Source: Myxococcales bacterium
Lineage (GTDB): Bacteria; Myxococcota; Polyangia; Fen-1088
Assembly: GCA_003155465.1 (NCBI GenBank)
Contig: PMCR01000286.1
Location: 1 to 18,192, forward strand
Length of the DNA: 18,192 nt
Direction: 5' to 3'
Both the position numbers and the translations under genes were made by a program. The notes beneath the pieces were generated by a model, which was not told the DNA's origin, ran no database searches, and worked only from the letters and a program-made list of their open reading frames with translations. Every line of letters begins with the position of its first letter. The first letter of the stretch is position 1. Positions 1 through 7,700 of the stretch are shown here, piece after piece.

Positions 1-51
1 CGCGCGCTTTCGCGCGCGCCCTCGCCAGCACCGCGCGTGGCGTACCATCGC

Positions 52-83
52 GGGAGGGTTTGGGAACCCTCCCAGGGTTCCCA
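52..83. repeat. Overlapping inverted repeats (two alternative hairpins)
   Basis: GGGAGGGTT (52-60) can pair with AACCCTCCC (65-73) around a 4-base loop. TGGGAACCCT (61-70) can pair with AGGGTTCCCA (74-83) around a 3-base loop. The two stems share bases 65-70, so they exclude each other. A further direct copy of TGGGAACCCT lies at 145-154. No T-run follows on either strand, so this is not a standard rho-independent terminator. It lies about 130 bases beyond the stop of the minus-strand gene ending at 212. It could be a REP-like repeat or a structured transcript end; the function is unknown. Confidence 0.55.
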
Positions 84-144
84 TGTGCAACCGATGGGCA
101 GGAGCCAGCCTCGCGAGTTTTGCTCGCCACAGCCTGCCGCGATC

Positions 145-154
145 TGGGAACCCT
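145..154 (+). repeat. Third copy of TGGGAACCCT motif
   Basis: This is an exact direct copy of the 10-base arm at 61-70, lying in the same non-coding stretch (1-211). The rest of that stretch is very GC-rich and contains short CG-alternating runs (1-20). I see no convincing coding frame in it. Confidence 0.45.
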
Positions 155-211
155 GCCGCGCGCAGAGCCCCGCGACCCAGGCGCAAGGCCCTTGCGACAT
201 CGCGGCGACCT

Positions 212-565
212 TCAGCGCTTGATCGAATGGGCCAGCTTGATCGCCGCGGGCAGGCCCTTCTCGTGTGCCAGGGCTTTCACCCGGGCGTGGTCGGCCGGCT
301 TCAGCCCGCGCAGTGCCCCCAGGTACTGGCCCTGGAGCTTGCGGGCCTGCGCCAGTTCTCGAGTCACCGGCTTCGGACGGCGCGCGGGGATGGCGACAGG
401 GGACGCCACCGACCGGCGCGGCTCTGCCGCGGACGCGGCTGGCGTGCCAAGTGCGGACAGCAGCACGCCGTGGAGGCGGCGGGCAACGTCCGCTTCAATG
501 GCTGCAACCAAGCGGCCAATGAAATCGCGAACCAGGACTTCCACTTCAGGAGAGATGTTGGACAT
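212..565 (-). CDS. Hypothetical small basic helical protein (117 aa)
   Basis: I do not recognise this family and assign no function. The N-terminal third (residues about 5-40) looks like an amphipathic helix rich in Leu, Val, Arg and Glu. Residues about 41-62 are a low-complexity Ala/Pro/Ser linker. The C-terminal half (63-117) is basic and helical with many Lys, Arg and His. That layout is compatible with a nucleic-acid or partner-protein binding role, which is inference only. I chose the ATG at 563-565. The frame stays open upstream to an ATG at 616, but a promoter-like pair (TGGAGA, 17 bases, TATACT) at 575-603 would start transcription almost at 565. No good ribosome site precedes this ATG. 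The gene is divergent from the aldo/keto reductase at 716. The long plus-strand frame over the same DNA has no recognisable protein sequence. Confidence 0.6.
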   Translation of the reverse strand: MSNISPEVEVLVRDFIGRLVAAIEADVARRLHGVLLSALGTPAASAAEPRRSVASPVAIPARRPKPVTRELAQARKLQGQYLGALRGLKPADHARVKALAHEKGLPAAIKLAHSIKR

Positions 566-574
566 TGTGCCTGC

Positions 575-603
575 AGTATAGCCCGATATGGCTCTTTTCT
601 CCA
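575..603 (-). promoter_or_regulatory. Candidate sigma-70 promoter of the 117-aa gene
   Basis: On the minus strand a TGGAGA -35-like hexamer (598-603, 4 of 6 matches) is 17 bases from a TATACT -10 hexamer (575-580, 5 of 6 matches). The expected start of transcription is near 568, about three bases before the chosen ATG at 565, so the message would be leaderless or nearly so. This is based on sequence match alone. Confidence 0.35.
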
Positions 604-715
604 TTGCACTCCGCACCCGGACAGGGAGCGACGGTTCGACCGGCCCGCCGAATTCGGTGTATTGTTCCGCACAGCAAAAGATGGGCCCACTGAGCCGGAC
701 AAGGAAGCTGGTGTC

Positions 716-1765
716 ATGACAGCAAGCAAGCGCGAGTTGGGGAAGACCGGACTGGATATCCCTCCGATTGTCTTCGGCACAAGTGCGCTGGGAAATCTCT
801 ATCAGGCCTACTCAATGGAGACCAAGTTGGCCATCCTACGCGAGATGGTCGGAAGCACGGATCGGCCGGTGGTGCTCGACTCGGCCGGCAAGTATGGCGC
901 CGGTCTGGCGCTGGAGACTATCGGCAATGGGTTGCGCACATTGGGCGTTCCGCCTGAGAAGGTCATCATCAGCAACAAGTTGGCCTGGGTCCGCACGCCT
1001 CTGCGCGGTCCCGAGCCGACCTTCGAGCGGGGCGTGTGGTTTGGCCTCGAATACGACGCCGAACAGGCCATTAGCTACGAGGGCATTCTCCGCTGCTGGG
1101 GGCAAGGCTGCGAGCTTCTGGGCGCACCCTATCGGCCGCGCCTGGTTTCCGTGCATGATCCCGACGAGTTCCTCAATTCCGCAGCGGGTTCCGCCCAGCG
1201 CCAGCGCGCCATGCAAAACGTGGTGGGTGCCTATAGGGCCCTGCACGAGTTGAAGCGACAGGGACAAGTCGGACCGATAGGCGTGGGCGCCAAGGACTGG
1301 AAGGTGGTGCGCGAGTTGGCCGAGATAGTGGCTTTGGACTGGGTCATGCTGGCTTGTTCACTAACCGTCTTCCACCACCCGCCCGAGGTGGTCGCGCTGG
1401 TCGCTTCTCTGCACGAGCGGGGCATCGGCATCATCAATTCCGCGGTCTTTCACGCGGGCTTTCTCACGGGCGGCAGGTTCTTCGACTACCGCGAACTACA
1501 CCAAGACGATCCAGCGGATCGGTCCCTCTTTGGGTGGCGCGACAAATTCCACGCACTCTGCCGACAACACGACGTCTTGCCGGCCGCCGCCTGCGTGCGC
1601 TTTGCCATGTCCCCACCCGGGGTCGCCGCCGTCGCGCTCAATACCAGCCGCCCCGAGCAGGTGCAGCGGAACTGGGACATGGCAAGTGCGGACATCCCGA
1701 CTGGCTTCTGGGCCGCAATGAAGGACGCGCGGCTCATCAGCCCTGACTACCCCTATTTGGGTTAG
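716..1765 (+). CDS. Aldo/keto reductase, D-threo-aldose 1-dehydrogenase-like
   Basis: This 349-residue protein has the single (beta/alpha)8-barrel length and the opening 'RELGKTGLDIPPIVFGTSALG' strand-turn typical of the aldo/keto reductase superfamily. The catalytic tetrad is visible: Asp55 and Tyr60 (in DSAGKYG), Lys88 (in ISNKLAW) and His147 (in SVHDPDEF). The pattern best fits the branch with D-threo-aldose (L-fucose) 1-dehydrogenase and pyridoxal 4-dehydrogenase, which oxidise sugars or aldehydes with NAD(P) in the cytoplasm. The exact substrate cannot be read from the sequence. The open frame extends back to 83, but homology starts at the ATG at 716, which follows an AAGGAA ribosome site (701-706) at about 9 bases. 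The gene stands alone on the plus strand and converges with the C1 peptidase, the two stop codons being four bases apart. Confidence 0.9.
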   Translation: MTASKRELGKTGLDIPPIVFGTSALGNLYQAYSMETKLAILREMVGSTDRPVVLDSAGKYGAGLALETIGNGLRTLGVPPEKVIISNKLAWVRTPLRGPEPTFERGVWFGLEYDAEQAISYEGILRCWGQGCELLGAPYRPRLVSVHDPDEFLNSAAGSAQRQRAMQNVVGAYRALHELKRQGQVGPIGVGAKDWKVVRELAEIVALDWVMLACSLTVFHHPPEVVALVASLHERGIGIINSAVFHAGFLTGGRFFDYRELHQDDPADRSLFGWRDKFHALCRQHDVLPAAACVRFAMSPPGVAAVALNTSRPEQVQRNWDMASADIPTGFWAAMKDARLISPDYPYLG

Positions 1766-1769
1766 ACGC

Positions 1770-2543
1770 CTACGGGTTCTCGAGCACGCGCAGCGTCCAG
1801 AGATCGTCCGCTAGATTGCGATCGTCAAGGTAGGCGTAGGGCATGGTGAAATAGCCCTGTTGGCCCCAGTCCTTGCCCCACGAATTGCGCACCAGGAAAC
1901 GCTTAGTCGCATCGTCGTAGCCAACGGCCATGACTGCGTGACCACCCAGCGCCTTCTCGCTACGTTTCGGCAGGTTGAGCTGGCCGCTCTTGGCCACGGT
2001 CGTCGACTCGAAGGCTTCATAGACCGAGAAACCGAAAACGAAGGGATAGCCCTCGGCCAGGCAGCTCAGCATGTCCTGCAGCGTGACTAGGCGGTGGTAG
2101 GATTCAAGCTGGTGGGTCAGCGCCTGCCGGAAGCAGGCGGCGGTGGGCTTCACGGCGAACTTGGCGATGTCATAGCCCCACTTCTTCTCGGCGCACACGC
2201 CCAGCTTGACCAGGGTCTTGACCCCGTCGCGGATCATGGCGCCAGCGTCCTCATTGACCGATCCTTCCAGCACCCTTTCGTTGTAGTAGACGAACAAGCG
2301 GCTCAGATCCGTCACCGTCCTGCCTGCCTTCCTCTCCAGAAATTCCAGGTTGCCCACCAGCGCGTTGGCCGTGCAACTGCCCAGCCGGCCCTGGTCTTCG
2401 ACCGGGGAACAGGTCGCGCGCAAATCCACCGCCGACGGCAGCGTTCGCGGCGGTGCAGCGATGGCTGCATACAGTTGGTCGCGGTGATCCGGACGATCCG
2501 GCACCCATCCATACCAGGCATTGATCGAGTTGGTCTTCTTCAT
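1770..2543 (-). CDS. Papain-like C1 family cysteine peptidase
   Basis: This 257-residue protein carries the papain (C1A) active site in order: Gln51 and Cys57 (in DQGRLGSCTANAL), His202 (in LGGHAVMAVGYDD) and Asn220 (in RNSWGKDWGQQGYF). A conserved lead-in 'YGWVPDRPDHRDQLY' at 11-25 and 'LPSAVDLR' at 35-42 match bacterial C1 peptidases. There is no signal peptide or membrane helix, and no long inhibitory prodomain, so it is either a cytoplasmic protease or exported by another route. The substrate is unknown. I chose the ATG at 2541-2543 because an AAAGG ribosome site (2551-2555) lies 7 bases upstream; an earlier in-frame ATG at 2594 has no such support. It lies 167 bases downstream of pbpC on the same strand, so it could be read through from that operon or have its own promoter in 2544-2710. 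Confidence 0.88.
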   Translation of the reverse strand: MKKTNSINAWYGWVPDRPDHRDQLYAAIAAPPRTLPSAVDLRATCSPVEDQGRLGSCTANALVGNLEFLERKAGRTVTDLSRLFVYYNERVLEGSVNEDAGAMIRDGVKTLVKLGVCAEKKWGYDIAKFAVKPTAACFRQALTHQLESYHRLVTLQDMLSCLAEGYPFVFGFSVYEAFESTTVAKSGQLNLPKRSEKALGGHAVMAVGYDDATKRFLVRNSWGKDWGQQGYFTMPYAYLDDRNLADDLWTLRVLENP

Positions 2544-2710
2544 CTTCGTGCCTTTCGTTGTCAGGTTTGGTTCCTCACCTGAGCGAAGCCACAACCCCGT
2601 CCGGCAGGACTTCCGCCCAAGCAGCGGGCGCGCAAGACTGCAGGTTCGAATAGCGCCCGAAGCCGGAAACTATCCCAACCCGCCCAAATTGGCAAAAACC
2701 AGCACGTCGC

Positions 2711-4750
2711 TCATCTCGCCAGGTGGCGTCCGTCTTGCGCGTCCCAGTCGGCAAGCTCGGCGGGAAACGCGACTGTGACGCGGCCACCGCGCAAGCGGTG
2801 CCAGGTGCAAGTCTCGGCGGGCTGGCTGCCGGCCACGAAAAACTCGGACTTGCTGGCACAGTACGGGCCGGGGCGCATGCCCGACAGCCGGCATACTTCG
2901 GCCGCGACGATGCCGTCGGGCCGTGGCGGCAGGGTCAGGTTGCGACGGCTGGCCATGGCCAGAAGGCCAGCGCGTACCAAGGGCGCTGCACTCCACATGG
3001 CCAGCGAGCCGCGCGTGCCACTGCCATCGAAGCTGCCAGCCCAGGCCGCCACAATGACTTCGCGTGTGGCGCCCACTGCCACAGTGTCGGCAAAGCCGCC
3101 TGATGTCCCGGTCTTGACGGCCACGGGAAACGGCAGGTCCACCGGCAGTTCCGCCCCGAACACCTGTCGTCGCGCGTCTGCATCGGCCAGCATGTCCATC
3201 ACCAACCAGCTCACTTTCTCGTCGAAGAGCCGCACCGGGGCGGCGGGCGAGCCCGCACCATAAGCGCGCGCCACGGTTCCACGATTGACCAGAAAGCCAT
3301 AGGCCGCGGCCAGGTCCAGCAGGCGCACCTTGGCCGAACCCAAGGCAAGGGACAGTCGGTAGTCGCCGGCGGTTCCGGCCAGCGGGCCCAACCCGGCCGT
3401 GCGCAAGCGGTCGAGCAGTTTTTCCACGCCCACGTGTTCCAACACGTGAACCGCGGCCAGATTGTACGAACCGGCCAGAGCCTCGCGATAGCGGGCCGGG
3501 CCGTGCTGCCGCACCCCCGGCGCCGGATGCCATTCCGACTCGACATCGGCGACGTCAAAGGCCACTGTGGCCGGCGTGTCGCCACGCTCGATTGCCAGGG
3601 CGTAGAGAAAGGGCTTGAGCGCCGATCCGGGATGGCGGGGCGTGGTGGTGATGTTGAGCTGGCCCGCGGGCCCGCCATATTCGGGCGAGCCCACCATGGC
3701 CAGCACTGCGCCGGTCGACGATTCCAGCATGACGGCGCCTGCTTCGTGCAGCCCCAGGCTGCGCCGCTCGTCGACATGCGCCCGCACCGCGCGCTCCAGA
3801 TCGCGCTGCAGATCGAGATCCAACGTGGTCCGCAGCGGCCCCCCATGCGCCCGCTGCGACGGAGAGAGCCCGGCCAGCACCCAGTCGCAGAAGTGCGGCG
3901 CCAGTCCCGGATCTGGCGCACTGAAAGTGAAGGTCAGGGCGGTGGCCTCGGTGCGCTGCCGTTCCTCGCGGGTGACCTGCCCGCGCTGTTCGAGCATCTC
4001 CAGCACGTGCCCGCGCCGGGCCAGCGCCGCCGCCAGATGGCGCTGCGGATCGTAGGTCTTCGGTGCGCGCGGCAGGATAGCCAACAGGGCGCCCTCAGCC
4101 AGTCCCAGTGCCGAGGCCGGCTTGCCGAAGTAGTGGCGCGCGGCCTGCTCGATGCCGAAAGCGCCGTTGCCGTAGTAGGCGCGGTTCAAGTACTGTTCGA
4201 GGATCTGCTGCTTGCCGAGGGCACGCTCCAGGCGCAGCGCCAGCACCGCCTCGCGCAGCTTGCTGACCAGCCCGCGCGGCCGCGGCTCCACCATGCGCAC
4301 AAGCTGCATGGTCAAGGTGGATGCGCCCGAGCGCGCCCGGCCCGCGCGCAGGTCCAGCCACAGAGCCCGCAACACCGCGCGCGCATCCACGCCGTGATGG
4401 TCGAAAAAGCGGTGATCCTCGGAGGCCAGGGTGGCCAGGATCACCGACGGCGCCACCTGCCCCAACCCGACCCAGGCGGCGCGCCCGCCGCCCCGGATCG
4501 GCAAGGCGCGCAGCAGATTGCCATCGCGATCGAGCAACTCAAGCGAGGTCGCGGATTCGGGTGCCAGCCCACTTGCCGGGTAGTCGACCAAGTAGACCGC
4601 CGCCACAAGCGCAAGGCCGGCTGCAACCGCGACGGCGCCCAGGCCAAGCGGGACGAGAAACCTAGGCGTGATGTGCGGACAGGGGCATCTGAAATGAGTC
4701 TGAATCGCACGGCCCTTGCGTCCGGATCCAAGTGCGTGTCCTCGAATCAT
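2711..4750 (-). CDS. pbpC: Penicillin-binding protein 1C (bifunctional glycosyltransferase/transpeptidase-like)
   Basis: This 679-residue class A PBP makes and cross-links peptidoglycan in the periplasm. It has one N-terminal membrane helix (about 32-54). The GT51 glycosyltransferase domain has catalytic Glu111 in SEDHRFFDHHG, then GASTLTMQL (142-150) and QYLNRAYYGNGAFGI (186-200). The penicillin-binding domain has the SxxK motif at Ser376-Lys379, SYN at 428-430 and KTG at 546-548, so all transferase and acylation residues are present. The protein stops shortly after the 'CRLSGMRPGPYC' segment (620-631). E. coli PbpC is about 770 residues and carries a BiPBP_C domain there, which is missing here. 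The ATG at 4748-4750 lies 10 bases after the macroglobulin stop, with no clear ribosome site, which suggests translational coupling. The macroglobulin-pbpC order is a known conserved pair. Confidence 0.93.
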   Translation of the reverse strand: MIRGHALGSGRKGRAIQTHFRCPCPHITPRFLVPLGLGAVAVAAGLALVAAVYLVDYPASGLAPESATSLELLDRDGNLLRALPIRGGGRAAWVGLGQVAPSVILATLASEDHRFFDHHGVDARAVLRALWLDLRAGRARSGASTLTMQLVRMVEPRPRGLVSKLREAVLALRLERALGKQQILEQYLNRAYYGNGAFGIEQAARHYFGKPASALGLAEGALLAILPRAPKTYDPQRHLAAALARRGHVLEMLEQRGQVTREERQRTEATALTFTFSAPDPGLAPHFCDWVLAGLSPSQRAHGGPLRTTLDLDLQRDLERAVRAHVDERRSLGLHEAGAVMLESSTGAVLAMVGSPEYGGPAGQLNITTTPRHPGSALKPFLYALAIERGDTPATVAFDVADVESEWHPAPGVRQHGPARYREALAGSYNLAAVHVLEHVGVEKLLDRLRTAGLGPLAGTAGDYRLSLALGSAKVRLLDLAAAYGFLVNRGTVARAYGAGSPAAPVRLFDEKVSWLVMDMLADADARRQVFGAELPVDLPFPVAVKTGTSGGFADTVAVGATREVIVAAWAGSFDGSGTRGSLAMWSAAPLVRAGLLAMASRRNLTLPPRPDGIVAAEVCRLSGMRPGPYCASKSEFFVAGSQPAETCTWHRLRGGRVTVAFPAELADWDAQDGRHLAR

Positions 4751-4760
4751 GACCGGTCAT

Positions 4761-7700
4761 TTAGCGGACAATCCGTAGCGTGCCACCGGCGCTGCGGCCA
4801 TTCACGGTCGGCTTGTACATCATCTCGGCCAAAGTGCCGGGCGCGATGAAGCTGCCGGCGCTCATGGCGCGGGTCAGGTACTCGTGCGTGGTTTCGCCAG
4901 CCACCAGCACATCGGCGAAGAGTTCCACGCGGTCGTCGTGAAGCTGCTGGTTCTGCCAGCGCGTCCTGCTGGCCATCCACCACCAGCGAATGGACCCCTC
5001 GCCGTCATCTTCCTCGTCCGCGGCCTTGAAGCGAGTCAGCACCGGCTCCAGGCCGGCGGGTAGACGATCCACCACCGCCACGTGCGAGCGTGACGACGGC
5101 GACTGGATGGTGAGCCGCACCTTCACCAACTGGCCGACCTTGGCCTGGGTCAGCGGGCGTCCATTCTCACCGTCGAGATATTCGCGCCCGACGGTCAGCC
5201 CAGCCTGTCTGGCCGCGGGATCCAGGGCGCGCACGCTGTGCAGCCGCGCCAGGTAGTACACCGGAACGCCGTCGCTCTCGATGACCAGGTTGCCCGCTCC
5301 CAGCCCGTCAGCGGGAACCGCCAGCCGCCTTACCTCGGTGCCCTTGAGCACGCCCGCGTAGAGCGACTTGCCCCCGGCTGTGACCGTGATCCTTGCGCCG
5401 CCACTGGACGCGCGCGCCCGCGCCAGGTCGGCCAGCGCAACCAGCGAATAGAGGTTCTCCTGCGTGTTCTCCCAGCGCCCCTGGTTGCGCGCGGCCAGCA
5501 GTCCCTCGGAAAGGCGCTGGACGGCCGGGTGCTTGGGATCGACTTCGATCAGCGCTCCCAGCACGATGGCCGAGGTGCGGGTATCCGAGCTCCAATACCA
5601 AGACAGATCGTTGTCGTGTGATTCGCCGATCGTGAGCGGGCCGTTGCCCGCGCCTGCCTCGCTCAGGATCTCGTCGAGAACCTTCTTGGCCTCATCCTTG
5701 CGGTCCATGCGCGCCAGCGCGCGGGCCAAGAACGCGCGCCCGTAGCGCGGCAGCTTGCTGCGCTCAGCGACAAGCTTGCTCAGCAGGGCCGCGTCGGCGC
5801 CAGGTCCGATCTTGTCGCCCGCCAGCTCAGCCAGCACGTACAGGGCAAAGGCCTGCGCGCCTGCCACACCCATATAATGATAGCCGTCCTGGTTCTTCGA
5901 CCGCGCCAGCGAGCTGCGCAGCCAGCGCGCGCCGTTGTCCAGTGCAGCCTGGTCCACATTCCAGCCCGAACGCCGGGCCACCGCCAGCCCCCACAGGCCA
6001 AACGCCGTGTAGTGCTCCTCGGTGGGCGCGCCGATCCACAGGCCGAACCCGCCGTCCTCGTGCTGGTGGCGCAAGATCTTGCCGATCCCAGTGGTGACGA
6101 AGCGCTTGAGTTTGGCCTGATTCACTTCTGGCAGATCCAGCGACGCCGCCAGATCGCCCACCGCCACCATGGGCACCACCTTGGACGTTGTCTGCTCTAA
6201 ACAGCCGTACGGGTACCCGACTAGATAAGACAGCCCTTCATCCAGGCGCGACAGTCCGGTGGTATCGACGACCACCTCCAGACGAGCGCGGCCGGGCAGC
6301 ACGCCGGCAACCTTGGGCAGCGGGTGCTCGGCGCGTTTGGCGGTCGAGCCTTCGCCCACCAGCGTGGTTTCGCTTGTGCTGGGCACCTCGACGGTTAGCT
6401 TGGTCACAACTGCGTCGGCTTCGCCGTTGCCGCTCGCTCGGAAGGTGAAGCTGGCCTCGCCCTCCGCGGCCACGGCCAGGAATACCGCGGGCGCTGCTCC
6501 GCTGGCTGGAACGTCGATGACCTGTGAGGCTTCGCCCGAAAGGTGCACGCCGCCCGTGACCGCGGCGCTGACTGTGACCTTGGCCGGCTCCTTGGTGTTG
6601 TTGTGCACGACCACTGTGGCCTTGAACACATCGCCCGTGGTGAGGAAGCGCGGCAGAGCGGGCATGGCCTGCAGGGGCTTGTTGACCGTGAACCGCTTCT
6701 CGCCCGAGCCAAAACGCTCGCCCCTGTCGGCGGCCACCGCCATCACGCGGAAGGCGGTCAAGTTGTCGGGCGCGATGAAGGTGACATGGGCGGTTCCATC
6801 GGTCGCGGTAACCAGGGCCGGGTTCCAGTATGCCGTGGCCATGAAACGCGAGCGGATGCGCCCGCCCTCGTCCCCGCCCGCGTCGCCGCCTTCGCCTTCG
6901 TCGTCGCTGCCCTGCGACGGATCGCGCACCTGCGCGATGCGGTTCCAGGTAGTGGACGAGTTCACGCCCAGGCCCCAGGACCGGTAGAAGGTTGGCAACG
7001 GATCGGGGGTCTTGTAGCCCGCGATCTGCAGCACGCCCTCGTCGGCTGCGGCCAACGCCAACTCCGCCTTCACCGGCGCGCCCTGCCGGTTGCGCACCTT
7101 GACCGTGGCGCTGACCGTCTCGCCCGGGCGATAGCTCGGCCGGTCGGTGTCCACCGTGACCTCGAGCCGGCGGTCGCTGCTGTCGACCTCCAGATTCACC
7201 ATGCCCATCTTGAACTGCGGCTTGCCTTCCTCACCCGCGCCGATGCGGCCGCGCACCAGGGTGACCGCCGCGTACACGTTGGGGGCAAAGCGCGCCTCCA
7301 CCGGGATCTCGATCGCCTCGCCGCTGGTTTCCAGCCGCTTGATCTGGTGTTGCATAACCCCGTCGCGTTCCAGCGTGACCAGGGCCAGCGCGCCCGGCAG
7401 GTTGGCCTGGGCCACCAGCTTGGCAGTGTCGCCGCTCTTGTATTTCGGCCGCGAGGAAACCAGGGTCATGCGCGCGCCCTCGTCGCCGCTCCAGAACGCC
7501 TCGCCCTTGCCCACCACGTAGATGCTGTCAGACGCGATGGCTTGGCCGCCGCGGCCGTCGCCGGCCTGCAGGCTCACGTTGTACGACCCGGGCTGGTGCA
7601 ATTCGACGCGCTCGACCGCAGGCCCGGTTTCGGGAATATCAACTGTGCGGGTCACCACCGGGGCTTCAACCTTGCGCTCGCAGCGACCCATGCCGCTACA

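Noticed and set aside
83..715. Extension of the aldo/keto reductase frame back to 83
   Set aside because: The added 211 residues look like random Arg/Ala-rich high-GC translation, overlap the 117-aa gene, and reductase homology starts at 716.
1606..1622. Third copy of the 31-base element (TCCCCACCCGG inside the reductase gene)
   Set aside because: Only about 11 bases match, which is expected by chance at this GC content and in a Ser-Pro-Pro-Gly coding context.
3434..4849. Long open frames antisense to pbpC, the macroglobulin and DUF4175 (for example 3434-4849, 6543-7847, 16135-17703 on plus)
   Set aside because: Long open antisense frames are expected opposite high-GC genes. Their translations are Arg/Ala/Pro/Gln-rich with no family motifs, while the opposite strand holds intact catalytic motifs.
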